Shown in pieces: positions 44,300 to 51,996 of a DNA stretch of 64,000 bases. How positions within the stretch are numbered: the first letter of the stretch is position 1; every line of letters starts with the position of its first letter. The position numbers and the translations under genes were made by a program. This DNA comes from Tenggerimyces sp963762635 (GTDB lineage Bacteria; Actinomycetota; Actinomycetes; Propionibacteriales; Actinopolymorphaceae): NCBI GenBank assembly GCA_963762635.1, contig CAVXLQ010000018.1, forward strand, positions 62,001 to 126,000. The letters run 5' to 3'. Below the pieces are notes generated by a model. It did not search any database. It was not told where the DNA came from and saw nothing but the letters and a program-made list of their open reading frames with translations.

Positions 44300-44784
44300 T
44301 CCCGATTTCCCTTCAGCTGTTCGAGAATCCGGTCATGGAAGCTCTTGCGTTCGAGGGCCTTCTCGATGTCCTGGACGGCCTTGCTCAGGGGGTACGGGAG
44401 CTCCTCCTCGAGCGCGACGAGGGCGGCCTCGGTCGCCTGCCACTCGGCGGCGAGCTTCTCGACGATGGTCCTGGACTTGTCGGTGAGGTCGACGACCTTG
44501 TTGCGCGCGTCGCTGCCCGCGGTGGTCTCGACGAGCCCACCCGTACGCATGGCGGCGACCTTCTGGCTCATGGCGGAATGGGTGCGGTGAACCGACGCGG
44601 CGAGGTCCTTGATCGTCATCGGGCCTCGCGCGTGCAGCCGGAGCAGCTCCATGACGTAGCTCGGCTTGAGCTCGGGCAGGTCGTTCTCGACGTACAGCCG
44701 CGCGATGTCGTCGTCCATCCGCGCCTGGAGGAGCCGGAGCGGACGCCAGATCGACTCGTCGGTGGGATCGGGAAGATTGGGCAC
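44290..44784 (-). CDS. MarR-family transcriptional regulator
   Basis: A 164-residue winged-helix regulator. The DNA-binding unit spans about 45-110: VMELLRLHARGPMTIKDLAASVHRTHSAMSQKVAAMRTGGLVETTAGSDARNKVVDLTDKSR, with the wing Asp-Arg pair degenerate (DARNK). The helical dimerisation arms flank it. The start is a GTG at 44784. A good -10 box ends 7 bp upstream, so the transcript would begin at or very near the start codon and be leaderless. A 22-bp palindrome between the boxes is the probable operator. It is co-transcribed with the MFS gene, overlapping by 10 bp. Confidence 0.9.
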   Translation of the reverse strand: MPNLPDPTDESIWRPLRLLQARMDDDIARLYVENDLPELKPSYVMELLRLHARGPMTIKDLAASVHRTHSAMSQKVAAMRTGGLVETTAGSDARNKVVDLTDKSRTIVEKLAAEWQATEAALVALEEELPYPLSKAVQDIEKALERKSFHDRILEQLKGNREWE

Positions 44785-44791
44785 GTCGAAG

Positions 44792-44820
44792 ATTGTAACA
44801 GCACTTATATAAGCACTGTC
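44792..44820 (-). promoter_or_regulatory. MarR promoter with palindromic operator
   Basis: On the minus strand TACAAT (44792-44797) is a good -10 box and GACAGT or TGACAG (44815-44821) a possible -35. Between them lies a 22-bp imperfect palindrome at 44798-44819 with perfect core CTTATATAAG. The -10 box ends 7 bp before the GTG at 44784, which suggests a leaderless message and autorepression by the MarR protein. Confidence 0.68.
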
Positions 44821-44891
44821 ACGTTAGTTCGCGAGGCGCGGCTGTCCGTCCACTCCGGGCACGTGGATGGAGTACGCAGACGTGCTCGGAG

Positions 44892-44935
44892 TTGTTCCAG
44901 GGATCTCGGCCTAGAAGGCGAGATCCCTGGAACAA
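44892..44935 (-). terminator. 17-bp stem hairpin downstream of the ribosomal protection gene
   Basis: TTGTTCCAGGGATCTCG (44892-44908) and CGAGATCCCTGGAACAA (44919-44935) pair perfectly around a 10-base loop containing CTAG. It begins 7 bp after the stop of the minus-strand gene at 44943 and is not followed by a T tract. Its 44-nt length, TTGTT ends and CTAG centre match the hairpins at 27450 and 27571. Confidence 0.75.
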
Positions 44936-44942
44936 GTCGCCG

Positions 44943-46925
44943 TCAGCCCTCCAGGCCCTGGCGCATGACCCGCTTGACCACCCGCAGGTACTGCCGGCGG
45001 TCGAGCGGATTGTGGTCGGTCCGCGGCCGGCTCGGCAGCGGCCCGCGCGCCGGATCGTAGTGGTCGAAGCTCGACTCCAGTACGCCCTCGCCGTGGGTCA
45101 GCTCGGGCAGCTGGCGGTGCAGCTCGTCCACGCGGGCGGCCGGGATCAGCCCCTCGATCACGGCGACCGCACCGCGCAGGTCCTGCGTGAGCGGCACCGC
45201 GCCGAGGCGACCGAGCAGCGGCTGGATCGGACCGAGCGCGTCCGCGGGGATCTCGAGGAAGAAGCGATGCGTCGGCTCGTACACCCGCACCCCGGCCTCG
45301 GTCAGCGCGTCCATCAGCACCAGCGGCGTGAGGTTGCGGAAGTCGCCGGCGGTGCTCGACCACTTGCTGAAGCCGTACGGAGGCGGCGGCGTGAAGCCCG
45401 AGTGCGTCATCACGACCTCGATGTCGGTCACCTGCCACCCGTGCAGCCCCTGCGCGAGGGTCTTCCGGACGGTCTCCTCGGTCGCCCGGATGAACGAGTA
45501 CGGCAGCGACCCGAGCTCGACGTCCAGCCCGAACCGCACGCCCGAACCCACCGGCAGCGGCGCCACCCGGAGGCCGACCGTCGCGCGGTACGGGTTGTCC
45601 GGCCCGCCCATGAAGTCGGCCGCGGCACCACGCGACACCGGCCGCTCGACACAGATCACCGTCGTCTCGCGGAACTCCACCGCGACCCCGTACTCACTGG
45701 CCAGCGTCGCCTCGATGACCTCCTTCTGCACCTCGCCGTACAGCGACAGATAGAGCTCGTTGCGCACGTCGTCCTGACGCAGGTTGATCAGCGGGTCCTG
45801 CTCGGCGAGCTGGGCGAGGGCCGTGTGCAGGCGCCCCTTCTCCTCGCGCTGCCGCGGTACGACGACCGTCTCGAGCGTCGGCGGCGAGAACTGCTGCCGC
45901 GGCTCGTTCGACGTGGGCAGACCGATCGCGTCGCCGATCTGGATCTCGGCGAGCCCGGTCAGCTTGCCGATCTCCCCCGCCGACACCTCCGAACGCGGGT
46001 CGGAAACGCCGTCGGCGAACACGGTGATCCCGGTGACCTTGCCCTCGTGTCCGTCGCCGAACGGCAGCTTCTCGCGGGTCCGAACGGTGCCGGAGAACAG
46101 CCGTACGTACGCGACCTTCTCCCCCGCCGAGCCGCGCTCGACCTTGAACACCGTCCCCGACACCGGACCGTCCGCGTCGCCCGTACGAGCGGGCAGCAGC
46201 GAGGCGATACCGCGGCTGAGCTCGCGCGTACCCGCACCCGTGATCGCCGAGCCGAAGAACACCGGATGCACCTGCGCCCGCTGGGTCTGCTTGGCGAGCT
46301 CGTTCCAGATCCGGTCCGAGGCCAGGCCGACGCCGTCCACGTACGCCGACAGGAACGCGTCGTTCCGCTCGGCGAGCCGTTCGACCGCTACCCCGGCGAA
46401 GTCCGCGGCGTCGTACGGCACGAACCGCGCCTCGCGGGTGCCGACCTCGGACGACACCGAGCCCATCGGCACCACCGCAGGCGAGAGCCGGTCCGCGATG
46501 CTCTCGAGCACCCGCGCGGGGTCGGCGCCACGACGGTCCACCTTGTTGACGAAGATCAGCGTCGGGATCCGCAGCCGCGTCAGCGCCCGCATGAGCACGC
46601 GGGTCTGCGCCTGGATGCCCTCGACCGCGGAGATCACGAGCACCGCGCCGTCGAGCACGCTGAGAACCCGTTCCACCTCGGCGATGAAGTCCGGGTGGCC
46701 CGGGGTGTCGATCAGGTTGACGGTGACGTCGTCGATCGGGAACGACACGACGGCAGCCTTGATCGTGATGCCGCGCTGGCGTTCGAGCGCGAGTGAGTCG
46801 GTCTGGGTGCTCCCAGCGTCGACACTGCCGACCTCGTCGATGACCCCGGCTGTGTAGAGCAGCCGCTCGGTCAGGCTCGTCTTACCGGCGTCGACATGCG
46901 CCAGGATTCCCAGGTTGAGCGTGGT
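44943..46925 (-). CDS. Tetracycline-type ribosomal protection protein (TetM/OtrA family)
   Basis: A 660-residue EF-G-like GTPase, close in length to OtrA. GTP-binding motifs are intact: AHVDAGKTSLTERLL (G1), RGITIKAAVVSF (G2), DTPGHPDF (G3) and VNKVD (G4). The EF-G-like domains follow, and the loop at the end of domain IV that contacts 16S rRNA is present as HSGFTPPPPYGFSKWSSTAGDFRNLTPLVLMDAL. Such proteins release tetracycline from the ribosome; chromosomal actinobacterial copies may have other roles. The likely start is the GTG at 46925; TTG 46958 extends the frame but adds unsupported residues. A 36-codon ORF with an excellent ribosome binding site overlaps the start, and a hairpin follows the stop. 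Confidence 0.9.
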   Translation of the reverse strand, partial: TTLNLGILAHVDAGKTSLTERLLYTAGVIDEVGSVDAGSTQTDSLALERQRGITIKAAVVSFPIDDVTVNLIDTPGHPDFIAEVERVLSVLDGAVLVISAVEGIQAQTRVLMRALTRLRIPTLIFVNKVDRRGADPARVLESIADRLSPAVVPMGSVSSEVGTREARFVPYDAADFAGVAVERLAERNDAFLSAYVDGVGLASDRIWNELAKQTQRAQVHPVFFGSAITGAGTRELSRGIASLLPARTGDADGPVSGTVFKVERGSAGEKVAYVRLFSGTVRTREKLPFGDGHEGKVTGITVFADGVSDPRSEVSAGEIGKLTGLAEIQIGDAIGLPTSNEPRQQFSPPTLETVVVPRQREEKGRLHTALAQLAEQDPLINLRQDDVRNELYLSLYGEVQKEVIEATLASEYGVAVEFRETTVICVERPVSRGAAADFMGGPDNPYRATVGLRVAPLPVGSGVRFGLDVELGSLPYSFIRATEETVRKTLAQGLHGWQVTDIEVVMTHSGFTPPPPYGFSKWSSTAGDFRNLTPLVLMDALTEAGVRVYEPTHRFFLEIPADALGPIQPLLGRLGAVPLTQDLRGAVAVIEGLIPAARVDELHRQLPELTHGEGVLESSFDHYDPARGPLPSRPRTDHNPLDRRQYLRVVKRVMRQGLEG

Positions 46926-46992
46926 CACGTACGTACATGTCCTTCGGGTAGGCGACAACTCCCTTCGAGTGGGACATGCACGCAGCTCGCAT
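46882..46992 (-). CDS. Possible 36-residue leader peptide of the ribosomal protection gene
   Basis: The ATG at 46992 is preceded by AAAGGAG with six-base spacing, the best ribosome binding site in this intergenic region. It encodes 36 residues, starting MRAACMSHSKGVVAYP, in a different frame from the main gene, and stops 44 bp inside it. Ribosomes translating the small ORF would pass the weak start of the protection gene, so stalling by a ribosome-targeting drug could change its expression, as is known for other antibiotic-resistance leaders. No database family is recognised; only the position and the ribosome binding site support it. Confidence 0.45.
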   Translation of the reverse strand: MRAACMSHSKGVVAYPKDMYVRDHAQPGNPGACRRR

Positions 46993-47062
46993 CACGATCT
47001 CCTTTATCCTCGGTCGACTCGGTGTCGCTGAGTACATCAAGCGCCAGCACGGCGCGCAACGG

Positions 47063-47081
47063 ATTAAGCCACTGGCTTAAT
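47063..47081. terminator. Perfect 9-bp inverted repeat between two minus-strand genes
   Basis: ATTAAGCCA (47063-47071) and TGGCTTAAT (47073-47081) are perfect arms around a single C. It lies 28 bp after the stop of the MHS transporter gene and about 140 bp before the start of the ribosomal protection gene. With a one-base centre it folds less well as RNA than as a protein site, so it may be an operator for the downstream gene as well as a weak terminator. Confidence 0.5.
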
Positions 47082-47108
47082 ACTCGGAGCGTCCGACTCC
47101 ACTGGACG

Positions 47109-48449
47109 TCATCCGATCGGCTGGGCCTCGCGGCGGGCGCCGAGTTCCGCGGTGGGGACGCGGTGCGTCTCGCGGGCCGTGGCGACCGCGATGGCGCTGA
47201 TCGCGCAGAGGATCGCGGTGAAGATGGCCACACCCGTCCAGCCTTGGAGGCCGAGCCATCCACCGGGCGAGACGATCCCGGCTGCAGACGTCACCGCGAG
47301 ACCCGAAAGGCCGAACCCGATCTGGGTGCCGATGGCCATGCCGGACAGCCGCACGTTGGTGGAGAACATCTCCCCGTACAGCGACGGCCAGATGCCGTTC
47401 GCGGCGCTGTAGACGACACCGAGGCAGAGAACGCCGGTGAGGAAGACGAGCACGTAGACGCCGGAGTTGATCGCCGCGAGGTATGCGAACACCGCGAACG
47501 GACTGCCGATCGCACCGATCAGGAAGATCGGTTTGCGGCCGACGCGATCGGACAGCCGCGCCCAGAGCGGAATCGCCAACAGCGCAACGGCATTCGACAA
47601 CACGCCGACCCAGAGCATCGCCCCTCTGTCCAGGCCGACGGAGTCACTGGTCGCGTAGTTCAGCGCCCAGACCGTGAAGATCGTGCTCACCGACGCGATC
47701 AGTGCCGCGCACACGACGCGGAGCACGTTTCGCCAATGGTCGCGGAACAGCAGGGCGAGCGGCAGCCTCGGCACCGTTCCCTTGGCTACCTCCTCCTCGA
47801 AGAGCGGGGTCTCTGCCAACCGGCGACGGATCACGTACCCGGCCACCGCGACCGCGACGCTGAGCCAGAACGGGATTCGCCAACCCCAGCTCAACAACTG
47901 CTCCTCCGGCAGAGCCGCCACGGGGATGAAGACGAGCGTGGCGAGGATCTGCCCGAACTGCGTCCCGTTCAGCGTGAAGCTCGTGTAGTACCCGCGGGCG
48001 GACTCGGGCGCGTGTTCCAAGGTCATCGAGTTCGCGCTGGCCTGCTCCCCCGCCGCCGACAGCCCTTGCATCACACGGAGCGCCACCAGGAGCGCGGGAG
48101 CCAGGCCGCCGACCTGGTCGCGGGTCGGCAGGCACCCAATGAGGAACGTCGACACGCCCATCAGGATCAGCGTGAACACCATGATCTTCCGCCGTCCGAA
48201 CCGGTCACCGAAATGCCCGAGGACGAACGCGCCGATCGGCCGGGCCGCGTATGCGACGCCGAACGTCGCGAGCGACTGCAAAGTGGCCGTCGCCGGATCC
48301 GAGGCGTCGAAGAACACCCTGGAAAAGATCAGGGCCGCCGCGCTGCCGTAGATGAAGAAGTCGTAGTACTCCAGCGCGCTGCCGATCCAGGCCGCCACGG
48401 CCGCCTTGCGTGGGGTTCCCCGGCGCGCGGGGACGGGGTGATCGGACAC
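47109..48449 (-). CDS. MHS-family MFS transporter, probable shikimate/quinate permease
   Basis: A 446-residue transporter of the metabolite:H+ symporter family. The N-terminal segment AAVAAWIGSALEYYDFFIYGSAAAL is the family signature, as is GHFGDRFGRRKIMVFTLILMGVSTFLIGCLP. Twelve membrane helices can be counted. The family includes ShiA (shikimate), KgtP and ProP. Being divergent from shikimate/quinate dehydrogenase and 3-dehydroshikimate dehydratase genes through a shared operator region, shikimate or quinate uptake is the best guess. A perfect -35 TTGACA lies on its strand in the shared promoter region. Confidence 0.9.
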   Translation of the reverse strand: MSDHPVPARRGTPRKAAVAAWIGSALEYYDFFIYGSAAALIFSRVFFDASDPATATLQSLATFGVAYAARPIGAFVLGHFGDRFGRRKIMVFTLILMGVSTFLIGCLPTRDQVGGLAPALLVALRVMQGLSAAGEQASANSMTLEHAPESARGYYTSFTLNGTQFGQILATLVFIPVAALPEEQLLSWGWRIPFWLSVAVAVAGYVIRRRLAETPLFEEEVAKGTVPRLPLALLFRDHWRNVLRVVCAALIASVSTIFTVWALNYATSDSVGLDRGAMLWVGVLSNAVALLAIPLWARLSDRVGRKPIFLIGAIGSPFAVFAYLAAINSGVYVLVFLTGVLCLGVVYSAANGIWPSLYGEMFSTNVRLSGMAIGTQIGFGLSGLAVTSAAGIVSPGGWLGLQGWTGVAIFTAILCAISAIAVATARETHRVPTAELGARREAQPIG

Positions 48450-48507
48450 GAGATGTCTCCCTCAGGTGGCTCGAGGTGCTCACGATGTCGAGGGGATGGC
48501 GTCAGGT

Positions 48508-48578
48508 TACGAACTGGATAGTTAATTAGCTCACGTTGCTTGTCAAGAGCTCTAGCCAAATTAACTCACCAGTTCGTA
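48508..48578. promoter_or_regulatory. Symmetric divergent promoter with paired TetR-type operators
   Basis: Two palindromes, AACTGGATAGTT (48512-48523) and AACTCACCAGTT (48563-48574), lie in a 71-bp near-symmetric region. The central TTGTCAA (48540-48546) supplies a -35 to both strands: TTGTCA for the plus strand and perfect TTGACA for the minus strand. The -10 boxes at 16-17 bp, TAACTC (plus, 48562-48567) and TAACTA (minus, 48519-48524), each fall in one operator. A regulator bound at both sites would shut both promoters. The TetR protein at 51238 is the likely regulator. Confidence 0.75.
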
Positions 48579-48588
48579 CATTCGTTGT

Positions 48589-49428
48589 GTGACCACCTCG
48601 CGAGACTTCCTGATCGGCCTGATCGGGTCTGGCATCGACGCCTCGCTCAGCCCAGCGCTGCACGAGCGCGAGGCGTCGCTGCAGGGGTTGCGGTACCTGT
48701 ATCGCCTGCTCGACCTCGACCGGCTCGATCTCCCGGCCGACGAGGTGGGCGAGCTGGTTCGTACGGTGCGCCGCCTCGGGTTCGACGGCCTGAACCTCAC
48801 GCATCCGGTCAAGCAGACGGTCCTCCCCCACCTCGACGAGCTCGCGCCGGAGGCCGCCGCCCTGGGCGCGGTCAACACCGTCGTCTTCGACGGGGACCGG
48901 GCGGTCGGACACAACACCGACTGGGTCGGGTTCGGCGAATCGTTCGCGCGGGGGCTGCCCGACGCACGGCTCACCACCGTCGTTCTGCTCGGTGCGGGCG
49001 GTGCGGGCGCCGCGGCCACGTACGCCCTGCTCGGTCTGGGTGCGGAACGCATCCGCGTGATCGACACCGAGCCTGGCCGCGCGGACAAGCTGGCGACCAG
49101 GTTCGGTGGCGTGCAGGCGGCAGCACCCGCCGAGCTGGAACGGCTGCTCGCGGCGGCCGACGGCCTGGTGCACGCGACCCCGACGGGGATGGCCCAGCAC
49201 CCCGGGCTCCCCCTTCCGGCGAGGTTGCTGCACCCCGAGCTGTGGGTCGCGGAGATCGTCTACCGGCCGCTCCGGACCGAGCTCGTCCTGGCCGCCGAGG
49301 CGGCCGGCTGCCGGACGCTGGACGGTGGCGGCATGGTCGTCTACCAGGCCGCCCGAGCGTTCGAGCTTTTCACCGGCGTACGGCCGGACGCCGAACGCAT
49401 GCTCGCCCACCTGACCGACCTCGTCTGA
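48589..49428 (+). CDS. Shikimate/quinate dehydrogenase
   Basis: A 279-residue AroE-family NAD(P)-dependent dehydrogenase. Substrate-binding SLSPALHE near residue 17, catalytic Lys in NLTHPVKQ and Asp in GHNTDWVGF are present. The cofactor loop is GAGGAGAAATYAL and the following acidic VIDTEPGR suggests a preference for NAD over NADP, as in catabolic QsuD-type enzymes. It oxidises shikimate or quinate to 3-dehydroshikimate or 3-dehydroquinate. Start is the GTG at 48589; there is no clear ribosome binding site. It is followed 3 bp later by the dehydratase gene, so the product passes straight to the next step. Confidence 0.9.
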   Translation: MTTSRDFLIGLIGSGIDASLSPALHEREASLQGLRYLYRLLDLDRLDLPADEVGELVRTVRRLGFDGLNLTHPVKQTVLPHLDELAPEAAALGAVNTVVFDGDRAVGHNTDWVGFGESFARGLPDARLTTVVLLGAGGAGAAATYALLGLGAERIRVIDTEPGRADKLATRFGGVQAAAPAELERLLAAADGLVHATPTGMAQHPGLPLPARLLHPELWVAEIVYRPLRTELVLAAEAAGCRTLDGGGMVVYQAARAFELFTGVRPDAERMLAHLTDLV

Positions 49429-49431
49429 AAG

Positions 49432-51198
49432 GTGTCCTCGTTGCGAAGGTCCATCGCCACGGTGTCGATCAGTGGGACGTTGCCGGAGAAGCTGACCGCG
49501 ATCTCGGAGGCCGGGTTCGACGGGGTGGAGATCTTCGAGAACGACCTGCTCGCGTGCCCGTTGTCGCCGGAGGAGATACGACTGCGCGCGCAGGACCTGG
49601 GCCTGAGCATCGACCTTTACCAGCCGTTCCGCGACTTCGAAGCCGTCACCGACGACATCCTGACGGCCAACGTGCGCCGCGCCGAGCACAAGTTCGCGGT
49701 GATGGAACGGCTCGGCGCCGACCTGCTGCTGGTCTGCTCGAGCGTGTCCCCGTACGCGATCGACGACGACGAACTCGCCGCCGCGCAGCTCCGCCTGCTC
49801 GCGGAGCGGGCAGCGCGCCACGGGATCCGGATCGCGTACGAGGCCTTGGCGTGGGGAGGACACGTGGACGACTACCTGCACGCGTGGCGGATCGTCCAGC
49901 TCGCCGACCATCCGAACCTCGGCACCTGCTTGGACAGCTTCCACATCCTGTCGCGCGGCTCGGATCCCATCGGCATCGAGGCGATCCCAGGCGAGAAGAT
50001 CTTCTTCCTCCAGCTCGCGGACGCACCAGTGCTCGCCATGGACGTCCTGCAATGGAGCCGGCACTACCGGTGCTTCCCCGGCCAGGGCGGGCTCGACGTC
50101 GCTGATCTGGTCCGGCGGGCCCTGCGCGCCGGCTACGCGGGACCGCTCTCGCTGGAGGTCTTCAACGACGTCTTCCGGCAGGCCGACGCCACCCGTACCG
50201 CCCGCGACGCCATCCGGTCGCTGATCCTGCTGGAGGAGCAGCTCGCGTCCGAGGGCACGCTCCCCGCGGCACCTCCGCCGACGGGGTTCGCCTTCGCCGA
50301 GCTGTCGACGTCCGATCCGCCCGGGCTGGGCGACCTGCTGTCGGCGCTTGGCTTCGCCCGTACCGGCCGGCATCTGTCCAAGCCGGTCGAGCTGTGGCAG
50401 CAGGGTGCGGCACGGATCCTGCTCAACGGAACCGAAGAGCCGCCCGCCCTCGCGGCGATCGGGCTGGAGAGCCCCGCCCCGGTTCGCTCCGTCCAGCGCG
50501 CTGAGGCGTTGCACTCCCCCGTTCGCCCGCGGATCCGAGCGGACGGCGAGGCGCGACTCGATGCGGTCGAAGCACCGGATGGCACGCAGATCTTCTTCTG
50601 CCGGTCGGCCGACGCCCCCGGCTGGCTGGACGACTTCCGTACCGTCGCCGCGCCGGCCAGCGGGGAGATCAGCCACCTCGACCACGTGGCGCTCACCCAA
50701 CCGTGGCACTACTTCGACGAGGCCACCTTGTTCTACCGTTCGATCGTCGGCCTCTTCCCGCAAGGGAGTGAGGAGCTGCCCGATCCGTACGGTCTGCTCC
50801 GGAGCCGCGCGATGACCAGCCCGGACGGGAACGTACGCATCGTCCTCAACGTCGCGCACGTGGGCGCCGGCGCGGTGCCCTGGCAGCACCTCGCGCTGGC
50901 CAGCACAGACATCGTGGCAACGGCGAGGCGACTTCGTCGCCTCGACCCCTCGCTCCTGTTGCCGGTGCCGGGCAACTACCACGACGACCTCGAGGCCCGG
51001 CACGACGTGGGCCCGGAGCTCAGAGAGCTCGGCCTGATGTACGACCGGGACGCCCGCGGCGAGTTCCTGCACCTGTACACGGTCACGGTCGGCCGCGTGT
51101 TCTTCGAGATCGTGCAGCGTATCGGTGGCTACCAGGGCTACGGCGCCGGCAACGCGCCCGTTCGTCTCGCCGTCCAGCACGCCGGGCTGGCCGATTAG
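49432..51198 (+). CDS. qsuB: 3-Dehydroshikimate dehydratase (QsuB/QuiC1 type) with C-terminal VOC domain
   Basis: A 588-residue fusion. Residues 1-270 form a TIM-barrel dehydratase with metal ligands Glu137 (YEALAW), Asp168 (TCLDSFH), Gln194 (FLQLADA) and Glu242 (LSLEVFND), the same spacing as Pseudomonas QuiC1 as I recall it. Residues 275-588 resemble hydroxyphenylpyruvate dioxygenase, with iron ligands His in HLDHVALT, His in WQHLALAST and Glu in FFEIVQRIGG. It turns 3-dehydroshikimate into protocatechuate; the role of the second domain in this family is unsettled. The TTG or GTG region at 49432 follows the dehydrogenase by 3 bp (AAAGGTG). Ring-cleavage genes are not in the window. Confidence 0.92.
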   Translation: MSSLRRSIATVSISGTLPEKLTAISEAGFDGVEIFENDLLACPLSPEEIRLRAQDLGLSIDLYQPFRDFEAVTDDILTANVRRAEHKFAVMERLGADLLLVCSSVSPYAIDDDELAAAQLRLLAERAARHGIRIAYEALAWGGHVDDYLHAWRIVQLADHPNLGTCLDSFHILSRGSDPIGIEAIPGEKIFFLQLADAPVLAMDVLQWSRHYRCFPGQGGLDVADLVRRALRAGYAGPLSLEVFNDVFRQADATRTARDAIRSLILLEEQLASEGTLPAAPPPTGFAFAELSTSDPPGLGDLLSALGFARTGRHLSKPVELWQQGAARILLNGTEEPPALAAIGLESPAPVRSVQRAEALHSPVRPRIRADGEARLDAVEAPDGTQIFFCRSADAPGWLDDFRTVAAPASGEISHLDHVALTQPWHYFDEATLFYRSIVGLFPQGSEELPDPYGLLRSRAMTSPDGNVRIVLNVAHVGAGAVPWQHLALASTDIVATARRLRRLDPSLLLPVPGNYHDDLEARHDVGPELRELGLMYDRDARGEFLHLYTVTVGRVFFEIVQRIGGYQGYGAGNAPVRLAVQHAGLAD

Positions 51199-51237
51199 GA
51201 TCGCTTCGTACCTTCGCCCAGCCGCACGTGGAGCCAG

Positions 51238-51900
51238 ATGACCTCGCGGTCCGTCACCCAAGGCGCCGACCGACAGCGCGACGCCGAACGTACGCGAGCC
51301 GAGATCCTCGAGGTCGCCCAGGCCGAGTTCGCCCGGCGCGGCTACGCCGGGGCGCGGGTGGACGAGATCGCGGCGCTCATGCGCACGACGAAGCGCATGA
51401 TCTACTACTACTTCGGCGGCAAGGAGCAGCTCTACATCGCCGTTCTGGAGAAGGTCTACACCGAGGTCCGGACTGCCGAGCGAAGCCTCGACGTGGAGCA
51501 CCTCGGGCCGACCGACGCCATCCGGACGCTGGCCGAGCTCACGTTCGACCACCACGACGCCCACCGCGACTTCATCCAGCTCGTCGCCATCGAGAACATT
51601 CACCGAGCCGAACACATCCGCAAGTCGGAGATCCTCGCCGGTCTCGGGACCCCCGTGCTCGACGTCGTCTCCCGCATCCTCCAGGCCGGCCTGGCCAGCG
51701 GTGAGTTCCACACCGACGCCGACGCGATCGACGTGCACCTGATGATCAGCGCGTACTGCGTCTTCCGGATCGCGAACCAGCACACGTTCGGGGCCCTGTT
51801 CGGTCGCGACGTCACCGCGCCGGAGTACCGCGACAAGATGCGCCGCATGGTCGGCGAGATGATCGTCGCCTTCCTGAGCGGCGCCGGCGCCCGGCAGTAG
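51238..51900 (+). CDS. TetR-family regulator of the shikimate/quinate cluster
   Basis: A 220-residue repressor. The helix-turn-helix is at about 18-65 (ERTRAEILEVAQAEFARRGYAGARVDEIAALMRTTKRMIYYYFGGKEQLYIAVLEKVYTEVR); MIYYYFGGKEQLY is the usual recognition helix and turn. The ligand domain contains IENIHRAEHIRKSE and LMISAYCVFRIANQHTFGALFGRD, found in repressors of aromatic-acid catabolism. It follows the dehydratase gene by 39 bp on the same strand. It probably binds the paired AACTxxxxAGTT operators at 48512 and 48563, with shikimate, quinate, dehydroshikimate or protocatechuate as inducer. A short GC hairpin (51905-51918) follows the stop. Confidence 0.88.
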   Translation: MTSRSVTQGADRQRDAERTRAEILEVAQAEFARRGYAGARVDEIAALMRTTKRMIYYYFGGKEQLYIAVLEKVYTEVRTAERSLDVEHLGPTDAIRTLAELTFDHHDAHRDFIQLVAIENIHRAEHIRKSEILAGLGTPVLDVVSRILQAGLASGEFHTDADAIDVHLMISAYCVFRIANQHTFGALFGRDVTAPEYRDKMRRMVGEMIVAFLSGAGARQ

Positions 51901-51928
51901 GACGGTCCGGTCCCGGACGGAACGGTTC

Positions 51929-51957
51929 TTGACCTGGGACAGGTCGCCACCTACGTT
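51929..51957 (+). promoter_or_regulatory. Promoter of the GH67 gene
   Basis: TTGACC (51929-51934) and TACGTT (51952-51957) are separated by exactly 17 bp. The start codon at 51997 is 40 bp further on, with AAGGGGA six bases before it. The small hairpin GTCCGG / CCGGAC at 51905-51918 lies just upstream and probably ends the TetR transcript. Confidence 0.65.
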
Positions 51958-51996
51958 CTCGGGGCTACCAATCTCTAACCAGGCAAGGGGATCGCT

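Noticed and set aside
48526..51783. Open frame of 1,085 codons on the minus strand
   Set aside because: It is antisense to shikimate dehydrogenase, QsuB and TetR, all with complete active-site residues. No motif supports the antisense protein.
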